A DNA stretch of 64,000 nt from Mycolicibacter acidiphilus (GTDB lineage Bacteria; Actinomycetota; Actinomycetes; Mycobacteriales; Mycobacteriaceae): contig NZ_JAHCLR010000027.1 of NCBI RefSeq assembly GCF_018455725.1, positions 1 through 64,000 of the forward strand. The letters run 5' to 3'. The translations under genes and the position numbers were made by a program. Below, one piece after another: positions 8,470-16,308 of this stretch; position 1 is the stretch's first letter, and the number at the start of each line of letters is the position of its first letter. Under the pieces are notes generated by a model. The model was not told the DNA's origin. It made no database searches and was given only the letters and a program-made list of their open reading frames with translations.

Positions 8470-9437
8470 GCCGTGCGGGTCACGCCGGTGGTGAACTCCG
8501 CGATCGCGTCCTGCATCTGCGTCAACCCGGGTTCCTCGATGGGGTAGTGGCCGGCGTTGGTGAGCATGACGGTGGTCACCGGCACCCGGGTGATCGGCGA
8601 CAGCACCGGTTGGCTGAGTTCCAGCGGCGACCAGCGGTCCTCGGCGGGCTGGGTAAGCAGCACCGGGCAGGCGTCGAAGTCCGCCGGCTCCACCGCCGGG
8701 ACGTAATTCAGGTAGCTGTCCAGGAACTTGATCGACACCCAGTTCCCACCGGAGGTCCGATCCGCCGTCATCACCTTCAACGCCCCCGCGTCGTTCACCA
8801 GCGTGGACATCTTCGATGCCACCGTCATCGGAAACGGCATGCGCGCCAAGGGGGTTCGGGCGAGCACTCGCATCGCCGGCGCGCCGACGCGCGAGATGAC
8901 CTTGTCGTGCGCGGTGTCGTCGCGAACGTTCTGGTGACGCTGGTCCAGGAAGGTCATGCCGACGATCCCGCGCAGGGTTCCCCGGGGTGCCTTGGCGGCG
9001 ACGTGGTAGGTGAGCATCCCGCCGGCGCTCAAGCCGTACAGCGCGATCGGCCGGTCGTCCCGCGACTGCTCGTAGGCGAGGAAGTCCACCACCAGATCGA
9101 CCCAGTCGGCATAGGACGGTACGGCGCCGGGTGCCACCCGTGTCAGCCCGTAGCCGAGGTTGTCCAGCGCGATGGTCTCGAATCCGCGCTGCGCCAGTGG
9201 CCCGCCGACGATCAGGCTCATCTGGCGGCCGTTGGTGCCGACCCCGTGGTGCAACACGATCTTGGCGGGTGCGTCCGGGTTGGCGTACCGGTCCAGGTGG
9301 ACCCGGTGCCCGCGGTAGTCCCAGAACTCCTCGGCCGGTGCCGTCGTGTCGGTCAGCCGGAGCCGCTCGGGCAGAAATTCCTGCAGGTCACGCCATGCCT
9401 GCTGCTCGCGGTAATACATGATTTGAGTCGATCCCAT
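8466..9437 (-). CDS. Alpha/beta hydrolase
   Basis: 323 aa if started at ATG 9437; ATG 9455 and 9419 are in-frame alternatives. Alpha/beta-hydrolase fold with an oxyanion region VLHHGVGTNG, nucleophile elbow YGLSAGG (serine), an aspartate in the later strand region (LLTQPAEDRWSP) and a terminal histidine in LTNAGHYPIEEPG. The substrate is not predictable. No signal peptide or membrane segment is seen. It is divergent from the TetR gene with an inverted repeat between or at the two starts, so it is a likely TetR target. Confidence 0.8.
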   Translation of the reverse strand: MGSTQIMYYREQQAWRDLQEFLPERLRLTDTTAPAEEFWDYRGHRVHLDRYANPDAPAKIVLHHGVGTNGRQMSLIVGGPLAQRGFETIALDNLGYGLTRVAPGAVPSYADWVDLVVDFLAYEQSRDDRPIALYGLSAGGMLTYHVAAKAPRGTLRGIVGMTFLDQRHQNVRDDTAHDKVISRVGAPAMRVLARTPLARMPFPMTVASKMSTLVNDAGALKVMTADRTSGGNWVSIKFLDSYLNYVPAVEPADFDACPVLLTQPAEDRWSPLELSQPVLSPITRVPVTTVMLTNAGHYPIEEPGLTQMQDAIAEFTTGVTRTA

Positions 9438-9446
9438 ATTTGGAAT

Positions 9447-9471
9447 GTACTCCAATCATGGAGTCGAGTAC
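9447..9471. promoter_or_regulatory. Candidate TetR operator between hydrolase and tetR
   Basis: Two overlapping inverted repeats: GTACTC (9447-9452) with GAGTAC (9466-9471), and ACTCCA-atca-TGGAGT (9449-9464). They lie exactly at the divergent start region of the hydrolase and the TetR regulator. GAGTCGA also recurs at 9425 and 9461. Position and symmetry fit an autoregulatory TetR operator. Confidence 0.5.
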
Positions 9472-10138
9472 AGTAATCGGCGTGCCCGAGCCGAATCTCA
9501 CCGCCGATCGGACGGCGCGCCGAGCAGCGGCCAATCGGGAGGCGATCATCGACGCGGCCGAGGAACTGCTCGAAGCGGGCGGCCTGGGTGCGGTCACGGT
9601 GGAGGCGGTGGCCGAGCGGGCCGACGTGGCGATCCAGACCGTGTACAACCGCGTCGGACGGCGGCCGGAGGTGCTGGTCGCGGTGGCCGAGCGGGCGGTG
9701 GCCGAGAACCGGCGCTACCTGGAACCGGCGTTCGCCGCGCCCGGTACGCCGCGACAGCGTCTCGCCGGGGTGGCACGTGCCTACATCGCCTTCGCGTGGG
9801 AACGTCCGCGCCAGTTCGAACTGCTCAACACCCCGCCTGACGAGCCCGACGCGCTGGCCAGCATCGCGGCCAAGATCGATGAGCAGGTCGGCAGGCTCGC
9901 TGAGATCCTGGCCGCCGGCGTGGCCGATGGCACCTTCGATCCGACGCTGGAGCCCCCGGTGGCGGCCACCGCACTGTGGGCGATGCTGGAGGGCGTGCTT
10001 TCGCTCGGCTGGCGTGCGGACCGCAAAGACGTTGCCCCGGTGGAGCTCCGGGCGATGGTCGATTTCGCCGCCGCGACCATGATCGACGGCATCTCGACCC
10101 GGCCATCTCAACCCGACGATGAGGAGATTCACCCATGA
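9458..10138 (+). CDS. TetR-family transcriptional regulator (Rv3058c-like)
   Basis: 226 aa from ATG 9458; GTG 9482 is an alternative that leaves the palindrome outside the gene. The N-terminal HTH is typical: REAIIDAAEELLEAGGLGAV followed by VAERADVAIQTVYNRV. The C-terminal ligand-binding half is helical and has no recognisable ligand motif. The stop overlaps the start of the SDR gene (ATGA), so the two form an operon. Together with the downstream convergent cyp136 the set resembles the Rv3058c/Rv3057c/cyp136 neighbourhood of M. tuberculosis (recalled), so it may sense a lipid or steroid-like compound; that is inference. Confidence 0.85.
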   Translation: MESSTVIGVPEPNLTADRTARRAAANREAIIDAAEELLEAGGLGAVTVEAVAERADVAIQTVYNRVGRRPEVLVAVAERAVAENRRYLEPAFAAPGTPRQRLAGVARAYIAFAWERPRQFELLNTPPDEPDALASIAAKIDEQVGRLAEILAAGVADGTFDPTLEPPVAATALWAMLEGVLSLGWRADRKDVAPVELRAMVDFAAATMIDGISTRPSQPDDEEIHP

Positions 10139-10971
10139 GTTCACGACCGACGATCGTGATCACCGGCGCCAGCGACGGCATCGGGGCGGTGGCCGCGCGA
10201 GCACTGGCCGGCCCCGCGGTCGATCTCCTGGTGGTGGGCCGGTCGCCGGAGAAGCTCGCACCGGTCGCTGCCGACACCGGCGGCGTTGCGCTGACGGCGG
10301 ATTTCGCCCGACTCGACGAGGTGCGCACCCTGGCGAAGGAGATCGCCGGCCGCGTCGACCGGATCGACGTGCTGATCAATAACGCCGGCGGCATGTTCGC
10401 GCCGCGGACCCCGACCGTCGACGGGCATGAACCGAACTTCCAGATCAACCACCTGGCGCCGTTCCTGCTCACCAACCTGCTCCATGACCGGCTCGCCGCA
10501 GCCAGCGGGGCCCTGGTGCTGAATACGTCGAGCGTGGCGAACCGGTTCGGGCGTATCGACTTGACGGATCTGGACTACCGGCGGCGCCGGGCGCTGCAGC
10601 AGTTCGCCTACGGGTCGAGCAAACTGATGAACATCCTGTTCGCCCGCGGCATCGCCCAGCGCTGGTCGGCCGACGGGATCGTCGCCGCCGCAGTGCATCC
10701 CGGCCCGGTGGCCACCAGCTTCGGCCGGGAGTCGCGCAGCACCGGCCTGATCTACCGCACCCCGCTGCGGCGGCTGGCGCTGATCTCCCCGGAGAGCGGG
10801 GCCGCCCCGCTGATCGACCTGGCCCGGCGCGGCGCCGACCCGTCGCTCAACGGCGTGTACTTCGATCGGCACCGTGCGAACGGCGCGGAGAACCGACAGG
10901 CTCACGACCAGACGCTGATCGACGGGCTGTGGGAGATCTCGACCGGCCTGGTGGGTCTCGACGCCCGCTGA
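10135..10971 (+). CDS. Short-chain dehydrogenase/reductase (Rv3057c-like)
   Basis: 278 aa. Classical SDR: the Rossmann glycine motif TGASDGIG is at residues 10-17, NNAG near 82-85, serine in NTSSVANRFG, and the catalytic YxxxK in YGSSK. The C-terminal part resembles retinol dehydrogenase/protochlorophyllide-type SDRs, which act on large hydrophobic alcohols or ketones. The start overlaps the tetR stop by 4 bases, so expression is coupled to the regulator. The end lies 9 bases from the convergent cyp136 stop. The specific substrate is unknown. Confidence 0.85.
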   Translation: MSSRPTIVITGASDGIGAVAARALAGPAVDLLVVGRSPEKLAPVAADTGGVALTADFARLDEVRTLAKEIAGRVDRIDVLINNAGGMFAPRTPTVDGHEPNFQINHLAPFLLTNLLHDRLAAASGALVLNTSSVANRFGRIDLTDLDYRRRRALQQFAYGSSKLMNILFARGIAQRWSADGIVAAAVHPGPVATSFGRESRSTGLIYRTPLRRLALISPESGAAPLIDLARRGADPSLNGVYFDRHRANGAENRQAHDQTLIDGLWEISTGLVGLDAR

Positions 10972-10980
10972 CGGCCGGGA

Positions 10981-12459
10981 CTACAGGCGGCGCAACAGGA
11001 TCGGCATGCCGTCCGCCGGGATCGGCATGCCGGCGTAGTCCCAGTGCGCCCGGTAACCGGGGTGCGACAGTTCCATCCGGTAGCGGCGCAGCATCCGGTG
11101 CAGCACGGTCTTGATCTCCAGGCGCGCGTAGGTCATCCCGATGCACTTGTGCGCACCGCCGCCGAACGGCGCCCAGGCGTAGCGGTGCTTCTTGTGCTCC
11201 GAGCGTGGCGCGCAGAACCGGTCCGGGTCGAACCGCTCCGGGTCGGTGTACAACTCCGGCAGCCGATGGTTCATGCTCGGCCAGGTCACCACCAGGGTGC
11301 CGGCCGGGATGTAGTAGCCGAGCAGGTCGGTGTCGCGCACCGCCTGCCGCACGTTCATGTGCAGCGGGGTGACCAGCCGAAGCGACTCGTCCATCACCAG
11401 GTCCAGCGTCGTCAGTCCCTCCAGCGCCTCGATGTCCAGCGGTCCGTCGCCGAGGCGGGCCGACTCGTCGCGGGCCCGCTCCTGCCACTCCGGGTTGGCG
11501 GCCAGGTGATAGACCATCGTGCTCAGCGCCGACGTGGTGGTGTCGTGGGCGGCCATCATCAAGAAGATCATGTGGTTGACGATGTCGGCGTCGGTGAAGG
11601 TGTTGCCGTCCTCGTCGGCGGTGTGGCACAGCACCGTGAGCATGTCGGTGCCCTCGGCGTGCCGGCGTTCGCGGACTCGCTGATAGAAGTAGCGCTCCAG
11701 CACCTTTCGGCCCTGCAGGCCGCGCCACCACCGAAACGGCGGCACCGGTGCCCGCACGATCGCCATGCCGGCGCGGATGGCCTGCTCGAACGCGTGGTTC
11801 ACCTCGGCGAGCAGGTGGTGGTCGTCGCGCAGGTCCTGCCCCATGAACACCACCGATGCCACGTCCAGCGTCAGTTCCTTGACCGCCGGATAGAACAGGA
11901 ACCTTGTGTCGTCGGTCGGCCAGTCCGCCACGACGTCGGTCGCCACGGCATCCATGTCCTTGACGTACTCGGCGATCCGCGGGCGGGTGAACGCCCCCTG
12001 CAGGATGCGCTTGTGGTGCAGATGCTCGTCGAAGTCCAGCAGCATCAGGCCGCGCGGAAAGAACGGTCCGATCGCCTGCACCCAGCCCGAGGTGCTGAAG
12101 TCCTTGTCCGCGTTGGTGAAAACGGCCTGGGTGGCGTCGGGGCCGAGTGCGACGACGCACGGCATGATCTGCGAGTCGGCGAAGTACATCGGACCGTATT
12201 TCCGATACAGATGCAGCGCGTACTCGGGCCCTTCGCGGAACGTCTCGATGGCGTGGCCGATGATCGGCAACCCCGCGTCGCCGACCACCGGCTTGAGGCC
12301 GCTGCCCGGGGGCGGATCGGCCAGCACCTTCTGCTTGAAGTCCACGGTCAGCAGCCGCTTCTCGATCGTCCCCAGACCCGGGAGATTGTTCAGCGTCGGC
12401 GTCAACCGGCGCCTGGCCTGATCGAGCAGGTAGTGCGGCGTGCTGATCGTGGTCATCAA
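10981..12459 (-). CDS. cyp136: Cytochrome P450 CYP136
   Basis: 492 aa, the same length I recall for M. tuberculosis CYP136 (Rv3059). The N-terminal block with PPPGSGLKPVVGDAGLPIIG and the C-terminal WDYAGMPIPADGMPILLR are characteristic of that family. The I-helix oxygen-activation motif reads MAAHDTTTS, the K-helix ExxR is in DESLRLV, and the heme-binding loop is FGGGAHKCIGM with the thiolate cysteine at about residue 439. It is a heme monooxygenase whose natural substrate is unknown; a sterol or lipid is often suggested. A 32-codon hydrophobic reading frame lies 78 bases upstream on the same strand and may belong to its transcript. Confidence 0.85.
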   Translation of the reverse strand: MMTTISTPHYLLDQARRRLTPTLNNLPGLGTIEKRLLTVDFKQKVLADPPPGSGLKPVVGDAGLPIIGHAIETFREGPEYALHLYRKYGPMYFADSQIMPCVVALGPDATQAVFTNADKDFSTSGWVQAIGPFFPRGLMLLDFDEHLHHKRILQGAFTRPRIAEYVKDMDAVATDVVADWPTDDTRFLFYPAVKELTLDVASVVFMGQDLRDDHHLLAEVNHAFEQAIRAGMAIVRAPVPPFRWWRGLQGRKVLERYFYQRVRERRHAEGTDMLTVLCHTADEDGNTFTDADIVNHMIFLMMAAHDTTTSALSTMVYHLAANPEWQERARDESARLGDGPLDIEALEGLTTLDLVMDESLRLVTPLHMNVRQAVRDTDLLGYYIPAGTLVVTWPSMNHRLPELYTDPERFDPDRFCAPRSEHKKHRYAWAPFGGGAHKCIGMTYARLEIKTVLHRMLRRYRMELSHPGYRAHWDYAGMPIPADGMPILLRRL

Positions 12460-12537
12460 GGCTCCTTCGCCGACGATGAGTGATGCGTCTCACATCATCG
12501 TCGGGTCAGGATTGACACCCGTCAAGCGGGTATCCGA

Positions 12538-12636
12538 TCAGCCCATTCCGAAGACGACCTCGAGCATCAGGAAGGCCGAGGCGAACAGTCCAACGATGGC
12601 CGTAACAGCTGCAATCACCAGTCCATGAAGTTTCAT
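12538..12636 (-). CDS. Possible 32-aa single-span membrane peptide upstream of cyp136
   Basis: ATG at 12636 gives MKLHGLVIAA, then a continuous hydrophobic run VTAIVGLFASAFLMLEVV and GMG before the stop. That composition (short basic N-terminus, about 22 hydrophobic residues) is what a small membrane protein looks like and is not expected by chance from GC-rich noise. No strong Shine-Dalgarno is seen. It could be a real small protein, possibly a partner of the membrane-associated P450, or a leader peptide. No family is recognised. Confidence 0.45.
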   Translation of the reverse strand: MKLHGLVIAAVTAIVGLFASAFLMLEVVFGMG

Positions 12637-12788
12637 GGTCGGAGACGCTAGTCAACCGGGCGGCGTGTTGACACCGAAAGGTGTTGGCAATCACGGTATT
12701 TGGTCAGTATCCGTGTGACGACAACCACTCGGTTGCGGGGGTGTAAGCAAGCTTACGGCGTGGCGCTGTTGCGTCGGGAGGGCGTCGG

Positions 12789-13859
12789 GTGAATCGGCGC
12801 GCCGACGGCCGCGGACCCCTACGATGCGAAGCTGTGGAGGCGATGGTCCGGGCCGCCGGTGTGCGCGGCTTCGCGCAACTGGTCGCCGAACTCGGCGGCG
12901 ACCCCGAACAGTTCGCGCGCCGGTTCGACATCCCCGTTTCGGCGCTGGTGTCCGGTGAGGATCTGCTGCCGATCACCGCCGTCGACCTGATGATGGAGGC
13001 CGCCGCCCGCGACCTGGACTGCCCGGATCTGGGGCTGCGGCTGGCCCGGGTGCAGGACCTGAGCATTCTGGGGCCGCTGGCGCTGGCCATCGAGGCGTCG
13101 TCGACGGTGTCTGAGGTGATCGACTGCGCGTCCCGGTTCATGTTCGTGCACAGTCCGGCGCTGCGCGTCGGGGTCGAGGACGACCCGCACGGCCGGCGCG
13201 ACGTCGTCGCACTGACCTACCAGAAGGATCTGACCCGGTCGCCCTACAGTCCGCAGGGCGCCGAGCAGGGCATCGGCCTGCTGTATCAGGTGGCCGTCGC
13301 CCTGGTCGGCGACCGGCTGGGGCTGCGGTCGGTGGAGTTCCCGCACCAGCCGGTGGCGCCGCTGCGCACCTACACGGACTTCTTCGGCACCGACGTGCGG
13401 TTCGGCTCGTCGCGGGCGATGGTGCGGGTGCACCGCAGCGTGCTCGACGAGGAGTTCGCCACCGGCAACGCCGTGCTGAGGCAGCTCGCACTCGACTACC
13501 TGGCCAGCCGGCACACCGACCCGGAGACGCGCCTGGCCACCGACGTGCAGCGTGCCCTGGCCGAGCAGGTGGGCGTGACGGCGACGACGATCGACAACGT
13601 CGCTCGGCTCTTCGCGGTCCATCCGCGCACCCTGCAGCGCCGGCTGGCCGAGGAGTCCACCACGTTCGAGGAGATTCTCGACGACGTGCGCCGCGACCAC
13701 GCTCTGCGCTACATCCTGACCACCGACCTGCCGCTGAGCCAGGTTGCGGTGATGGCCGGGTTCGCCAGTCAGTCCGCGTTGAGCCACGCGGTGCGCCGCT
13801 GGCGTGGGGTCAGCCCGCGGGACCTGCGGCGGCGGGCCGGGGTCGGACGGGCACCCTGA
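12789..13859 (+). CDS. AraC-family transcriptional regulator with arabinose_bd-type N-domain (VirS/OruR-like)
   Basis: 356 aa from GTG 12789; ATG 12843 is an alternative. The N-terminal about 200 residues match the arabinose_bd-type ligand domain common in mycobacterial AraC regulators. The C-terminal double HTH is clear: VARLFAVHPRTLQRRLAEE, then LPLSQVAVMAGFASQSALSH and the WRGVSPRDLRRR end. VirS, which activates the mymA operon, has the same architecture. The adjacent downstream lipase is the most likely target. A hairpin at 13865-13904 separates the two genes. Confidence 0.85.
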   Translation: MNRRADGRGPLRCEAVEAMVRAAGVRGFAQLVAELGGDPEQFARRFDIPVSALVSGEDLLPITAVDLMMEAAARDLDCPDLGLRLARVQDLSILGPLALAIEASSTVSEVIDCASRFMFVHSPALRVGVEDDPHGRRDVVALTYQKDLTRSPYSPQGAEQGIGLLYQVAVALVGDRLGLRSVEFPHQPVAPLRTYTDFFGTDVRFGSSRAMVRVHRSVLDEEFATGNAVLRQLALDYLASRHTDPETRLATDVQRALAEQVGVTATTIDNVARLFAVHPRTLQRRLAEESTTFEEILDDVRRDHALRYILTTDLPLSQVAVMAGFASQSALSHAVRRWRGVSPRDLRRRAGVGRAP

Positions 13860-13864
13860 AGTCC

Positions 13865-13904
13865 CCGCGGTGAAGTTGTCGCTTTGAGACAAGTTTTACC
13901 GCGG
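13865..13904 (+). terminator. Nested hairpin between araC-type gene and lipase (terminator or operator)
   Basis: Outer arms CCGCGGT (13865-13871) and ACCGCGG (13898-13904) enclose inner arms TTGTC and GACAA around a 7-base loop. It starts 6 bases after the regulator stop. The downstream lipase has a CATACT -10-like box at 13914-13919, 7 bases before its ATG. The hairpin could end the regulator transcript or be the operator of the lipase promoter; there is no clean T-tract. Confidence 0.45.
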
Positions 13905-13926
13905 CGAAAACCCCATACTGCTCCAG

Positions 13927-15243
13927 ATGACTCAGGCACATGAGGTCGCAAGCCAAGGCTGTGTATATGTTAATCACAGTATTGACTTCGGGCGACCACT
14001 ACCCCCGGATTGCGATCCGTTCTGCGAACCGCCCGCCGGTTACGCCGCAACCGCACCGGGCACGGTGCTGCGCTCCCGCGAGGTCCGGCTGGCGTTTTTG
14101 GGCGTCGTCGACCAACCGGTGACCGCCTATCAGCTGCTCTACCGCACCACCGACATGCACGGCGCACCGCAGGCCACGCTCACCACGGTGATCCTGCCCG
14201 GCGGCGATGCGCCGCGCGGCCCCCGGCCGGTGGTGTCCTACCAGTGCGCGATCGATGCCGTGGCGTCGGAGGCGTTCCCGTCCTACGTCCTGCGCCGGCA
14301 GGCGAAGGTCTGGGGCGGCTTCCCGCCGCTGGAATTCCCGCTGATGGCGTGTGCCCTGGACAACGGTTGGGCGGTGATCGTCCCCGACCACGAGGGACCC
14401 CGCGGCAGCTGGGTGGCGCCGCGGGAGCCGGGGTACTGCGTGCTGGACGGCATCCGGGCCGCCGCGAACTTCGCGCCATCAGGCATCTCGGCGCAGTCGC
14501 CGGTCGCGCTGTGGGGTTACTCCGGCGGCGGGCTCGCCTCGGCCTGGGCGGCCGAGCTGTGGGCGGACTACGCACCGGAGCTCAACGTCGTTGGTGCGGT
14601 GCTCGGCTCACCGGTCGGCAATCCCGGCGAGGCGCTGCGCGACCTCAACGGCTCGGCCTTCGCGGGGCTCGCCGCGATGGGCCTGGCGGCGCTCACCCGG
14701 GAACATTCCGGCCTGCGCCGCGTCGTGCAGGCGCACGTCGACCTGGCTGGTAAGTCGTTGCTGGCCGGCATGCAGACGGCGACGACGATCGGTGCGCTGG
14801 CCCGGCTGTTCCGGCACCGGGTAGACCGCTATTTCGATGAGCCGCTTGATGAAATCCTCGCGTCCCCGGCGGTCGTCGAGTTGTTCGACGAGATCCGGCT
14901 CGGCCACGCCGCCCCGGGGATGCCGTTGCTGGTGTTACAGGCGGCCGGCGATCAGATCATCGATGTGCGCCACATCGACGCCCTGGTGGCGAACTACCGG
15001 GAGATGGGCGCGCAGGTGACCTATCTGCGGGATCAGCTCAGCGAGCACTTCCTGCTGCACCCGCTGTCGGTGCCGGTGGTGCTCAAGTGGATCTCGGAGC
15101 GCTTCGCGAACCAGTCGGTTCGGCCGCCGCGGACCAGCAGGGGGCTGCTGGTGCTGTCGCCGCAGACGCTCGTCGGGCTGGCCCGGGTCGGTGGCATCGC
15201 GGTGCGGGTGGCGCTCGGCCGGCTGGGCCGCCGGGTTAGCTGA
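13927..15243 (+). CDS. LIP-family lipase/secretory-lipase-like hydrolase
   Basis: 438 aa. Matches the PF03583 (LIP) family of fungal and actinobacterial lipases: FCEPPAGYAATAPGTVLRSR at the N-terminus, the long middle, nucleophile elbow WGYSGGG, an aspartate in LQAAGDQIIDVRH and a histidine in LSEHFLLHP. No clear signal peptide is present even though many relatives are exported. A -10-like CATACT 7 bases before ATG suggests a leaderless transcript. It probably hydrolyses acyl glycerols or other esters and is likely controlled by the adjacent AraC-type regulator. Confidence 0.8.
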   Translation: MTQAHEVASQGCVYVNHSIDFGRPLPPDCDPFCEPPAGYAATAPGTVLRSREVRLAFLGVVDQPVTAYQLLYRTTDMHGAPQATLTTVILPGGDAPRGPRPVVSYQCAIDAVASEAFPSYVLRRQAKVWGGFPPLEFPLMACALDNGWAVIVPDHEGPRGSWVAPREPGYCVLDGIRAAANFAPSGISAQSPVALWGYSGGGLASAWAAELWADYAPELNVVGAVLGSPVGNPGEALRDLNGSAFAGLAAMGLAALTREHSGLRRVVQAHVDLAGKSLLAGMQTATTIGALARLFRHRVDRYFDEPLDEILASPAVVELFDEIRLGHAAPGMPLLVLQAAGDQIIDVRHIDALVANYREMGAQVTYLRDQLSEHFLLHPLSVPVVLKWISERFANQSVRPPRTSRGLLVLSPQTLVGLARVGGIAVRVALGRLGRRVS

Positions 15244-15249
15244 CCGCTA

Positions 15250-15302
15250 TTGACATCCGGTCCGGAGCGCGCTTACCGTGAAACCGAACCTACGGAACCG
15301 TA
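15250..15302 (+). promoter_or_regulatory. Promoter with consensus -35 and palindromic operator upstream of the desaturase
   Basis: TTGACA at 15250-15255, an 18-base spacer, and TACCGT at 15274-15279 form a good SigA-type promoter. Just downstream is TACGG-aa-CCGTA (15291-15302), an inverted repeat in the right place for a repressor to block transcription. The leader to the ATG is about 90 bases. Confidence 0.5.
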
Positions 15303-15375
15303 AGTTACCGATGCGTCAGGTAGCTACAGCGGAATCCGATCGGTGCACCGAACACCGGTCCGGAATGGAGTGAAG

Positions 15376-16308
15376 ATGACGAACGCCCAGGCTGCGCTGC
15401 TGCACGAGTTGGAGCCGATTGTCGAGCAGAACCTCAATCGCCACCTCAAAGCGGCCAAGCCGTGGCACCCGCACGACTACGTGCCGTGGAGCCAGGGGCG
15501 CGACTTCGCCTTCCTCGGTGGCGAGGACTGGAAGCCCGAGGACTCGCCACTGGACCCGGTCGCCAAGGCCGCGTTGATCGTCAACCTCCTCACCGAGGAC
15601 AACCTGCCGTCGTACCACCGCGAGATCGCGACCCGCTTCGGGCGCGACGGCGCCTGGGGCAGCTGGGTGGGGCAGTGGACCGCCGAAGAGGGCCGCCACA
15701 GCATCGTCATGCGTGACTACCTCGTCGTCACCCGCGGTGTGGACCCGGTGGAGTTGGAGCACCTGCGGATGCAGCACACCATCGCCGGCTACGACTCCGG
15801 TGACAAGACCCCGCTGCAGGCGCTGGCCTACGTCTCGTTCCAGGAACTGGCGACCCGGCTGTCGCACCGCAACACCGGCAAGGCCTCCGGCTGTCCGCTC
15901 GCCGACCAGATGCTGGCACGGATCGCCCTCGACGAGAACCTGCACATGATCTTCTACCGCAACCTCATGGAGGCGTCCCTCGACATCGACCCGGACACCG
16001 CCATGCAGGCGATCCGCGACGAGGTGCTCGGCTTCCACATGCCCGGCATGAACATGCCCGGCTTCGCCGACAAGGCCAAGGTCATCGCCAAGGCCGGCAT
16101 CTACGACCTGCGAATCCACCACGACGACGTGCTGCACCCGGTGCTGCGGTACTGGCGGGTGCTTGAGCGTGACGACTTCGGACCCGACGGGGAGAAGGCC
16201 CGCGAGGAGGTCGTCAACTTCCTCGCCTTCCTCGACGCGCAGGCCAAGATCTACGAGGAGAAGAAGGCCGCGCGGGCCGCGAAGGAAGCCGAGACCGTCT
16301 CGGTTTAG
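15376..16308 (+). CDS. Acyl-ACP desaturase, DesA1-like
   Basis: 310 aa from ATG 15376, chosen over an in-frame start at 15343 because GGAG sits 5-8 bases upstream and the family begins with a LLHELEP motif near residue 10. Soluble diiron desaturase: iron ligands appear at E74 (TEDNLPSYH), E105/H108 (EEGRH), E157 (SFQELATR) and E187/H190 (DENLH). The sequence is closer to DesA1 (WHPHDYVPWSQG, SHRNTGKA) than to DesA2. It inserts a double bond into ACP-bound fatty or meromycolic chains in the cytoplasm. The stop overlaps the convergent mntH gene by 4 bases. Many mycobacteria have several copies, so this need not be the essential one. Confidence 0.85.
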   Translation: MTNAQAALLHELEPIVEQNLNRHLKAAKPWHPHDYVPWSQGRDFAFLGGEDWKPEDSPLDPVAKAALIVNLLTEDNLPSYHREIATRFGRDGAWGSWVGQWTAEEGRHSIVMRDYLVVTRGVDPVELEHLRMQHTIAGYDSGDKTPLQALAYVSFQELATRLSHRNTGKASGCPLADQMLARIALDENLHMIFYRNLMEASLDIDPDTAMQAIRDEVLGFHMPGMNMPGFADKAKVIAKAGIYDLRIHHDDVLHPVLRYWRVLERDDFGPDGEKAREEVVNFLAFLDAQAKIYEEKKAARAAKEAETVSV

